Origin: Spirochaetales bacterium
GTDB taxonomy: Bacteria > Spirochaetota > Spirochaetia > Sphaerochaetales > Sphaerochaetaceae
Assembly (NCBI GenBank): GCA_028722305.1
Contig: JAQYHB010000023.1
Span: 1-33,513, forward strand
Direction of reading: 5' to 3'
DNA: 33,513 nucleotides
The notes below the pieces were generated by a model, which searched no databases, was not told the DNA's origin, and worked only from the letters and a program-made list of their open reading frames with translations. The position numbers and the translations under genes are program-made. Shown here in pieces: positions 16,215 to 22,142 of this stretch (position 1 is its first letter; each line of letters starts with the position of its first letter).

Positions 16215-17030
16215 ATGAAACATAAGAAATTCGCAAGAATCTTCATTGAGGGAATTATCGAGAAAGACAACGACACCTACAACCAGGAGTGGTTGCTGGA
16301 CACGATCGACGAGATAGCGGACAAGAAGCGCATCATGGGGATCCTCGTGCATATCGATTCTCCGGGAGGCGGTGTCTATCAGACCGATGAGGTGTATAAG
16401 GCGTTGCTCGCTTACAAGAAGAAGACGAAGAAGCCGGTATACGCGTACTTCGGTTCCCTCGCGGCTAGCGGAGGGTACTACATCGGGCTTGCGGCGGACA
16501 AGATCTTCGCCAACAGGAACACCCTTACCGGTTCCATCGGTGTGATTTCCGCCCGGTTCCTTGACGCTTCCGCCTTGCTGGGGAAGGTCGGCATCAAGTC
16601 CGAATACATCCATACGGGCAGGAACAAGACTATGGGCGACATCGCGACGCCCCCCACCCAGGAGCAGATTGCCATCATGCAGCGTATCTCCGATGAAAGT
16701 TACGAGCAGTTCACGGGGCTTGTCGCGGAAAGAAGGAAGCTGGGCATCGAGAAGGTACGGGAACTTGCCGATGGAAGGATCTATTCGGCGAAGCAGGCGC
16801 TTGAAGCGGGGCTGATTGACGAGATCGCCGATTTCAAAGAAGCCTGCGATTCCATCGAGAAGGAGCTCGGTTATTCCCTAACGGCAATCGACTACAAGAG
16901 GAAAAAGAAGGGTCTCCTCAAGAAGTTCCTAGGTCCAAAAAACCAGAGCGGCGTCGACGCGGTGCTGGCAAAGCTGAAATCCCCGACACCCTTTCCCGCT
17001 TTCTTCTTTGATCCGGGGAGATTCAGGTAA
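16215..17030 (+). CDS. sppA: Signal peptide peptidase SppA-like serine protease (S49 family)
   Basis: 271 residues from the ATG at 16215, preceded by AGGAAGG. The S49 landmarks are [14 protein letters not shown] (47-60), the nucleophile Ser85 in [25 protein letters not shown] (105-111) and Lys138 in HTGRNKTMG. The Ser-Lys spacing of 53 is what SppA enzymes with a Ser-Lys dyad show. SppA degrades leftover signal peptides at the membrane. Oddly, no N-terminal membrane anchor is present, even if the ATG at 16149 is used (22 extra residues, no clear helix). It could therefore be soluble or peripheral, or act on other peptides. The next gene starts 36 bases downstream on the same strand. Confidence 0.88.
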   Translation: MKHKKFARIFIEGIIEKDNDTYNQEWLLDTIDEIADKKRIMGILVHIDSPGGGVYQTDEVYKALLAYKKKTKKPVYAYFGSLAASGGYYIGLAADKIFANRNTLTGSIGVISARFLDASALLGKVGIKSEYIHTGRNKTMGDIATPPTQEQIAIMQRISDESYEQFTGLVAERRKLGIEKVRELADGRIYSAKQALEAGLIDEIADFKEACDSIEKELGYSLTAIDYKRKKKGLLKKFLGPKNQSGVDAVLAKLKSPTPFPAFFFDPGRFR

Positions 17031-17066
17031 TCCCTGATTCTTCCTTCATCGCGGAGGGGAACCGGT

Positions 17067-18035
17067 TTGCTCAGCTATTTCAAACTTTTCGAGGAGAGCT
17101 TGCTTTCGCCCGAACCGGCGTGGCTCATAGAGTTGGAGCGAAGGGGCAGGCAATGGTTTGGCCGCTCGTGGAGCGACAAGGACGGGTCTCCGATTCCTCA
17201 GATGCGCGCTCTTCAGGCAAGGACCAGACAGGTGGAGCGGCTTTATCCTATCATCAGGCGCTGGGAGGCGATGACACTCGCGGGGGAAGACTCTCCCCTC
17301 TCTCCATGGTGCCTCGTGTACCGGCTCGGTGGCAAGGCAATCCGCAAGACAGGATTCGCCCATCCCTCCACCTGGAACCAACTCGTCTGGTTGTGCAGGA
17401 AGATGCTCCCTGTACCGTTTCTCTGGCAGTCTTCCCTCCGCAAGGCCGAGCTTAGAGTCAACGGCATGGGCCATATGCGCGTGCTCGCCGATGGCCCCCG
17501 GGGAGCCCTTTCCGTATCCTCCCGTCGGCCGGAAGTCTCCATCGCGCGTACCGACAGCGATGCCTGCGTGTCCGCCCTGCAGTTCATGGAGGGCTTCCTG
17601 ACAGAACAGGACCATGCAAACGACGATGGTCCCGTCATGACGATTACCTATCACCCCATCGACAAGCCGCCGTTCTCTCTGAAGCGCAGGTTCTCTACCA
17701 GTTCCATGCCAAAAGATTGGCAGAAATTCGCTACCTTGTTCGAGAAACTCACCGCCCTTCCCTTCCGGCCAATCCTCTCGACCGGTTGGCATTGTTACGT
17801 CCTGGTCCGCGTCGCACAATGGAAGGGTAAAGAATACTGGTACCGGGCTCGAAAACAAACCCACCGCCTAGGCAAGGTTGTCTTTGCGCCATGGGGAGAG
17901 GACAACAATTTCACCACGGGAACCATCACCCAAATCCACTTCTTTCAGGAAGACGAAGTGCCGTTTCCTCTGGAAAGGACCAAATTCAGTGAACGTACTC
18001 CCGCCTATAGAGACGGGAGCTTCCTGTTTCAATGA
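17067..18035 (+). CDS. Uncharacterised protein, 3' end replaced by IS insertion
   Basis: 322 codons from a TTG start with a GGAGGGG site about 8 bases upstream. I do not recognise the family. The protein has no signal peptide or membrane span. The segment YVLVRVAQWKGKEYWYRARK to DEVPFPLERTKF (about 250-307) reads like a small beta-barrel domain, recalling the N-terminal domain of PriA-like proteins; this is only a resemblance. From residue 308 the sequence comes from the IS200/IS605 right end, giving the tail SERTPAYRDGSFLFQ and a stop inside the element. If the element is removed, the frame continues from 17988 into 19784-19827 and the native tail becomes IKEDILERAEASME (321 residues). The change is short, so the product may still work. 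It follows sppA by 36 bases. Confidence 0.75.
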   Translation: MLSYFKLFEESLLSPEPAWLIELERRGRQWFGRSWSDKDGSPIPQMRALQARTRQVERLYPIIRRWEAMTLAGEDSPLSPWCLVYRLGGKAIRKTGFAHPSTWNQLVWLCRKMLPVPFLWQSSLRKAELRVNGMGHMRVLADGPRGALSVSSRRPEVSIARTDSDACVSALQFMEGFLTEQDHANDDGPVMTITYHPIDKPPFSLKRRFSTSSMPKDWQKFATLFEKLTALPFRPILSTGWHCYVLVRVAQWKGKEYWYRARKQTHRLGKVVFAPWGEDNNFTTGTITQIHFFQEDEVPFPLERTKFSERTPAYRDGSFLFQ

Positions 18036-18140
18036 GAACAGCACCTCTGACTCCGAAGAGTTGCGACGACTTACACTCTCTCCACAGGCGTAGATTTCCG
18101 TGCGACCCACGGTATTTTACGAGTTACGTTAGGCAGATAT
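17969..18140 (-). ncRNA. Predicted TnpB guide RNA (reRNA/omega RNA) with guide in the host gene
   Basis: The minus strand downstream of tnpB is non-coding, structured and similar in layout to known right-end guide RNAs: a GTGGAGAGAGTG stretch, a stem AACTCTTCGGAGT, then GAAACAGGAAGC and the terminal stem at 17998-18019. The guide is expected to be the 15-20 bases beyond the element end (17988 downward, TGAATTTGGTCC). That sequence next to TTTAA is exactly the reconstructed empty site. The 5' extent inside tnpB is uncertain. Confidence 0.65.
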
Positions 18141-19238
18141 TCGCCTAGCTTCCTCGCGAATGTTTATTGCAGCATTCTTGTCCCGATTATGGTGATTGCC
18201 ACAATTGGGACAATCCCATTCTCGTACAGACAAGTCCTTGGTCTCGTCATTTTGGTAGCCGCAAACATGACAAAGCTGGCTACTTGGATACCACTTGTCT
18301 ATCTTGACAAGCTTTTTGCCTTGCCAAGCAAGTTTATACTCCAGTATGTTCGTGAACATATTCCAGCCATTGTCGGCTACGGATCCACCAAAACTGAACT
18401 TGCCACCTTTCTTATGTTTTGCCATGGCCTTGACGCTAATATCCTCAATGCCAATGGCATCATAGCGGTCTACAAGATAGCGAGCCTTCTTATGCAGAAA
18501 ATCACGGCGTTGATTAGCAATCTTCTCATGAAGCACAGCCACACGCAATCTTTGCTTTTCTCTGTTGTGGCTCCCCTTCTGCCTTTTGGATAGTTTTCTC
18601 TGTGCCTTGGCCAGTCTTTTTTCTGCTTTTCGCAGGAAATTGGGATAATCGGCATCATCCTCATCCGAAGCAACATACAGACCGTGCATAGCAAAATCCA
18701 GCCCAAGAAATTTCTTCGGTATTATGGGGAGTATTTGATTTTCGTACTCCACCAAAATACTTATGTAGTATTTGTCCGATGGTGTTTTGCTTATGGTCAC
18801 TGTCTTTATAGTGCTATTCTCCATCAATGGACGGTGCAGACATAGCTTTACCCAGCCTATTTTGGGAAGCTTTACCTTGCTCCCCTCGATTCCAACCGAA
18901 CCATTTTGGTTGTTGGTCGAATAAGAGGTATGGCTGGTTTTCTTTGACTTGAAGCGTGGCTTGCCAAAGTGCTTCCGATTGTTCCAAAAGTTGTTGTATG
19001 CCTTGTTCAGGTTCAGTTGGGCATTGGCGAGAGCCAAACTGTCCACTTCCTTCAGCCAAGGAAATTCGTCCTTGTACTGTGCGGGGGTATTGTTCAGCTT
19101 CTTGCCCGTTTCCTTGTAATAGTCAAGGCGGTCGGCAAGCATCTTGTTATAGATGAATCTGGCACAGCCGAAGGTCTTGGCAAACATAATCTTCTGTTCA
19201 GTTGTCGGATAGAGCCTGTATCGGTATGCCTTATTCAC
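18129..19238 (-). CDS. tnpB: TnpB, RNA-guided endonuclease of IS200/IS605
   Basis: 369 residues from a GTG at 19238 (AGGTGA just upstream); further upstream in-frame codons overlap tnpA and are rejected. The RuvC-like nuclease residues are all present: Asp181 in FLGLDFAMHG, Glu265 in IGIEDISV and Asp353 in HNRDKNAAINI. The zinc-finger Cys pairs are LCHVCGY (323-326) and DCPNCGN (343-346). The N-terminus KAYRYRLYPTTEQ is the standard TnpB beginning. TnpB cuts DNA at sites matching its guide beside the target motif, helping to keep the element at its donor site. The GTG start lies 6 bases after the first base of the tnpA stop codon, so the two are coupled. Confidence 0.95.
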   Translation of the reverse strand: MNKAYRYRLYPTTEQKIMFAKTFGCARFIYNKMLADRLDYYKETGKKLNNTPAQYKDEFPWLKEVDSLALANAQLNLNKAYNNFWNNRKHFGKPRFKSKKTSHTSYSTNNQNGSVGIEGSKVKLPKIGWVKLCLHRPLMENSTIKTVTISKTPSDKYYISILVEYENQILPIIPKKFLGLDFAMHGLYVASDEDDADYPNFLRKAEKRLAKAQRKLSKRQKGSHNREKQRLRVAVLHEKIANQRRDFLHKKARYLVDRYDAIGIEDISVKAMAKHKKGGKFSFGGSVADNGWNMFTNILEYKLAWQGKKLVKIDKWYPSSQLCHVCGYQNDETKDLSVREWDCPNCGNHHNRDKNAAINIREEARRISA

Positions 19239-19243
19239 TATAG

Positions 19244-19639
19244 TCACCTGCCTTGGTTTTCTATGTATTTGCGAATTGTTTCTATGGGAGCACCGCCTGT
19301 TGTCAGCAGACAATAGCTTCTCGACCAAAACATTTCCTTCCACAACTTACGCCTAACTTCCGGAAAATCTTTTTTGATTAGTCTGGAGCTGGCACTTTTG
19401 TAAGCATTGATGAATTTTGACATCTCCGTGTTAGGGTGGGCACGAAACATGATGTGTGCGTGGTCTTGGTCGTGATTCCACTCTTCCAGGGTGATATTAT
19501 ATGATGAGCCTATGCGGATGAATATGTCTTTTGCATATTGGCTCATTTGGTCAGAGAATACTTTACGACGATACTTTACCACCAAGACGAGGTGGTAATA
19601 GAGCAAGAACACTGAATGGTTATTATTATCTAATTCCAT
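19244..19639 (-). CDS. tnpA: TnpA, Y1 HUH single-strand transposase (IS200-like)
   Basis: 131 residues, the usual length. The HUH motif is DHAHIMF (His60 and His62) and the catalytic tyrosine is Tyr125 in IRKYIENQ. The start MELDNNNHSVFLLYYHLVLVVKYR is typical of IS200-like TnpA. It cuts and rejoins single-stranded element ends recognised by their hairpins. The promoter should lie in the AT-rich left end (about 19640-19720), where no other gene is seen. Confidence 0.95.
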   Translation of the reverse strand: MELDNNNHSVFLLYYHLVLVVKYRRKVFSDQMSQYAKDIFIRIGSSYNITLEEWNHDQDHAHIMFRAHPNTEMSKFINAYKSASSRLIKKDFPEVRRKLWKEMFWSRSYCLLTTGGAPIETIRKYIENQGR

Positions 19640-19783
19640 TGTACAATCAGTCCTTTCTCTTCTACGACTGATTATACCACAAAACTATCTACGGAGCAAT
19701 TGTCTGGCTCAATTACTTACGTAAATTCGCCAGACCCGCCTTCATCTCCCACCTAAGAGGTGGAGGACTTCTGGCGGATTAGG

Positions 19784-19827
19784 TTAAAGAGGACATCCTG
19801 GAGCGCGCAGAAGCCTCCATGGAATGA
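19784..19827 (+). pseudogene. Orphaned 3' end of the gene at 17067
   Basis: Codons for KEDILERAEASME and a TGA stop (825-827 of this kb). They are in frame with the 17067 gene once the element is removed; base 17988 plus 19784-19785 makes an Ile codon. Now separated from the rest by 1.8 kb, it is not translated as part of that protein. Confidence 0.7.
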
Positions 19828-19979
19828 CGGGAAAACATCTGTCAGCGGAGAGACCTGAACAGTACGGGGGCAAAGAGGAGCATGATGCTGGTTCAGCCGT
19901 ACTCAGAGGCCGTTCCCAGCCCTTTGGAAGTTGGCGAAGGCCACACGCAGGATCAGTCTTGCCGCTGTCGATGTTCCCC

Positions 19980-20154
19980 TCAATCCACCAGCTCTTCCTT
20001 CCACTCCTGGACGGTATGCCCGGTCGAGCTGAAGGCGATGCCAAGCAGGTGGATGGTCTTCCCTCTCTCCAGGCGGAACTTGTCGGCGTGGTGTTCCTCC
20101 TTGGATTCGCCTTCGTGCAGCATCAGCGCTCTTGAGGCGCGGCCAGCCCTTCAT
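19980..20154 (-). pseudogene. Decayed C-terminal fragment of an AAA-ATPase/PD-(D/E)XK-type protein
   Basis: The minus strand encodes about 47 residues from 20123 to a TGA at 19980, including KTIHLLGIAFSSTGHTVQEW. This matches the C-terminal pattern (VIKVGISF..RNI.EW) of the widespread AAA-ATPase-like proteins with a DUF1703/PD-(D/E)XK nuclease tail. Upstream, the frame is broken (a related-looking segment MKGWPRLKSADA is in another frame) and the ATPase part is absent. It is a relic and unlikely to be functional. Confidence 0.5.
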
Positions 20155-20445
20155 TCCGGCACAGCATCACCGAAACACAATGTTCCCGCAAGACTGTTTC
20201 ACGTTTCCAGACAATTCCGTTGCCCCAGCTTTCCCATGGGCGGCAATTGCATGCAACAAGCTTCGACGTGACCACCCGGCCACATCTGTGCGCAAACCGA
20301 TAACTGCGGCAGAAAACATCGAATACATGGTCAAGCCAGAATCACCTATGGTTTCAGGAACATCCCGTACTTCTTCCCCAGAATCTACGAGAACTCCCGC
20401 AAGCCCTCTCAAATCTGGCTATCCCACAAAATTCTGATTTGAACC
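20155..20445. other. Gene-poor stretch, possible coding relic
   Basis: About 290 bases with no convincing gene. A minus-strand frame (20412-20167, TTG start, preceded by an in-frame TAG) encodes a protein-like sequence with TIGDSGLTMYSMFSAAVIGL, but there is no ribosome site. It may be another gene relic; the family is not recognised. A 17-base match to the right window end lies at about 20259-20275. Confidence 0.3.
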
Positions 20446-20482
20446 AAAAAAACAACTCGACTCCCTTGCGGAAATCAAGTTG
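20446..20482 (-). terminator. Rho-independent terminator of the tRNA-Gly gene
   Basis: Read on the minus strand, CAACTTGATTTCC and GGGAGTCGAGTTG form a 13-base stem with wobbles and a GCAA tetraloop, followed by seven T residues. It begins 7 bases after the tRNA 3' end. Confidence 0.9.
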
Positions 20483-20488
20483 CTGGAG

Positions 20489-20560
20489 AGCGGGAGACGG
20501 GGATCGAACCCGCGACAACCACCTTGGCAAGGTGGAGCTCTACCACTGAGCCACTCCCGC
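20489..20560 (-). tRNA. tRNA-Gly (anticodon GCC)
   Basis: A 72-base cloverleaf: acceptor stem GCGGGAG with CTCCCGC, D-arm GCTC-AGTGGTA-GAGC, anticodon stem CCACC/GGTGG around TTGCCAA (anticodon GCC), and T-arm GCGGG-TTCGATC-CCCGT. The discriminator base is U, and CCA is not encoded in the DNA, so it must be added by the CCA enzyme. It stands alone between gene relics and the next operon. Its 3' side faces the IS and relics, which is the kind of spot where mobile DNA accumulates, but no attachment-site duplication is seen. Confidence 0.97.
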
Positions 20561-20573
20561 GTACGACGTTCCT

Positions 20574-20603
20574 TTTGTAGCACACCTTGGATTGTCCATG
20601 CAA
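20574..20603 (-). promoter_or_regulatory. Candidate promoter of the tRNA-Gly gene
   Basis: On the minus strand TTGCAT (20603-20598) and TACAAA (20579-20574) are 18 bases apart, and the -10 box lies 13 bases before the tRNA 5' end. This gives a short leader, as usual for tRNA genes. Confidence 0.5.
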
Positions 20604-20615
20604 GGGGGTGCATAT

Positions 20616-20630
20616 ATCCTCCAAGAGGAT
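20616..20630. promoter_or_regulatory. Palindrome upstream of the binding-protein/GGDEF-EAL unit
   Basis: ATCCTC-CAA-GAGGAT is a perfect 6+3+6 palindrome 76 bases before the start codon at 20706. It lies between that unit and the divergent tRNA promoter and may be an operator. No regulator can be named. Confidence 0.3.
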
Positions 20631-20705
20631 TCCATCACATTCCCAACCAACTCTCTTGCATTTTTCTCTCAGAATCCATGAACATAGTGGGGTGGTAGCA
20701 AGACA

Positions 20706-22142
20706 ATGAGCAGACAGTCTTTGGCAAGAATTCTCCTTGCATGCGCGCTGGTTGCTGCGCTCGGAGGGTGCAAGGGCAGACATCAATCGGTTCTTTTCGA
20801 TGCGAAGCATCCTGTCTCCCTTTCCCTCTGGACCTATTACAGCGGCAAACAGCTCGACAGTTTCAACGATTCGGTACGCACTTTCAACGAAGGGAAAGGA
20901 CGCAAACTCGGAATCCAGGTCGTGGTCTCCAGTCCCGGATCCCTGAATGACCTCCAAAACGCGCTGATTGCTTCCGCACAAAAGGAAGTCGGCTCCTCGG
21001 AAATCCCGAACATGTTCGCGACGTACCCGGATATCGCCAGGGTCATGGATTCAATGGGTACCACCGCGGACCTTTCTTCCTATCTTACCGAAGAGGAAAA
21101 GCATTCCTACATCGATGGCTACATCTCCGAAGGAGAGATTGGCAAACCAGGCGAGCTGAAAGTGTTCCCCTTCGTGAAATCAACGGAAGTCCTAATCCTG
21201 AACGAAACCGACTGGAACAAGTTCGCCTCCGCCACCGGAGCGAAGACCTCGGACTTCTCCACCATCGAAGGGCTTGTGGATGTCGCGCGCCGCTATTACG
21301 AGTGGACGGACAGCCTGACGGAAACGCCGGATGACGGCAAGGCCTTCTTTGGCCGTGACGCCATGGCGAACTACATGATCATAGGAATGAAGCAGCTAGG
21401 CATGGAAATCATCCAGCAGAACCCTGACGGTTCCTGCAACCTTACATTCGACGAGCATATCGTCCGCGAGCTGTGGGACAACTACTATGTGCCCTACATC
21501 AACGGCTATTTCTCGTCGATGGGGCGCTTCCGCAGCGACGACATGAAGACCGGGAACATCATCGCCTACGTCGGCTCTTCCTCCGGTGTGGCGTTCGCGC
21601 CTAATAAGGTGACTCTCGAGGATGGTTCCACCTACCCCATCACCACCCAAGTCTTCCAGGCCCCGGCATTCGAAGACGGCAAGGCGGTCGCCGTCCAGCA
21701 AGGCGCAGGAATCGCGGTCACCAAAGCTTCCGAAGCTGAAATCCAGGCTTCGGTGGAATTCCTCAAGTGGTTCACCCAGCCGGAGCAGAACATGCGCTTC
21801 GCCATGAGTGTCGGCTACATGCCGGTAACGAAAGCGGCGATGCAGATGCAAGAACTCCCCGACGTGCAGACCACGCCTATCATCCTCGAGACACTCAAGG
21901 TCTCGATGGAGACGGCGCTGACGCACGAGATGTACACGCCGAAACCAGTGGAGAACGGCACGAAAATCCGCCAGATTCTTGAGGAGAGTCTCTCCGGACA
22001 AGCGGTGGCTGACCAGCAGAGGATTGCGGAACTGGAGAAATCCGGGCTTTCAAGGCGCGACGCGGTAGCGCGATTCGATACGGACGAGCACTTCCGCTCC
22101 TGGTATGAAGAGACATTGAAGGAGCTCGAGGCGCTCACATGA
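20706..22142 (+). CDS. Lipoprotein solute-binding protein (ABC family 1 type), probably a sensor partner
   Basis: 478 residues. The signal peptide has a lipobox LGGC with Cys22, so it should be anchored outside the cytoplasmic membrane. The rest has the layout of extracellular family-1 (sugar) binding proteins: VSLSLWTYYSG at the first strand (about 37-47), IPNMFATYPDIA near 100, LKVFPFVKSTEVLILN near 150-165, QGAGIAVTKASEAE near 335 and FLKWFTQPEQNMRFAMSVGYMPVTK near 350-375. There are no permease or ATPase genes beside it. Its stop codon overlaps the start of the GGDEF/EAL sensor (ATGA), so the two are made together. The likely role is to present a sugar or oligosaccharide to that sensor rather than to a transporter, although sharing with a remote permease is possible. 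Confidence 0.88.
   Translation: MSRQSLARILLACALVAALGGCKGRHQSVLFDAKHPVSLSLWTYYSGKQLDSFNDSVRTFNEGKGRKLGIQVVVSSPGSLNDLQNALIASAQKEVGSSEIPNMFATYPDIARVMDSMGTTADLSSYLTEEEKHSYIDGYISEGEIGKPGELKVFPFVKSTEVLILNETDWNKFASATGAKTSDFSTIEGLVDVARRYYEWTDSLTETPDDGKAFFGRDAMANYMIIGMKQLGMEIIQQNPDGSCNLTFDEHIVRELWDNYYVPYINGYFSSMGRFRSDDMKTGNIIAYVGSSSGVAFAPNKVTLEDGSTYPITTQVFQAPAFEDGKAVAVQQGAGIAVTKASEAEIQASVEFLKWFTQPEQNMRFAMSVGYMPVTKAAMQMQELPDVQTTPIILETLKVSMETALTHEMYTPKPVENGTKIRQILEESLSGQAVADQQRIAELEKSGLSRRDAVARFDTDEHFRSWYEETLKELEALT

Larger units (their letters stand above)
17989..19783 (-). mobile_element. IS200/IS605-family insertion sequence with intact tnpA and tnpB
   Basis: About 1795 bases, oriented right to left. 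The left end carries a hairpin with arms CGCCAGA (19728-19734) and TCTGGCG (19770-19776). The right end carries an 8-base stem (17998-18005 with 18012-18019) about 9 bases from the tip. As expected for this family there are no terminal inverted repeats and no target duplication. The boundary is deduced from the interrupted host frame: read on the minus strand, the element follows TTTAA (19784-19788) and ends in ACGTTCAC next to TGAATTTGG. Joining the flanks restores a continuous host reading frame. TTTAA is, as I recall, the target motif of ISAam1-type elements. Both proteins keep their catalytic residues, so the copy looks potentially active. Confidence 0.88.

Noticed and set aside
20489-20560. 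tRNA-Gly as an integration site of a genomic island
   Set aside because: No integrase gene and no duplicate of the tRNA 3' end were found in the window.
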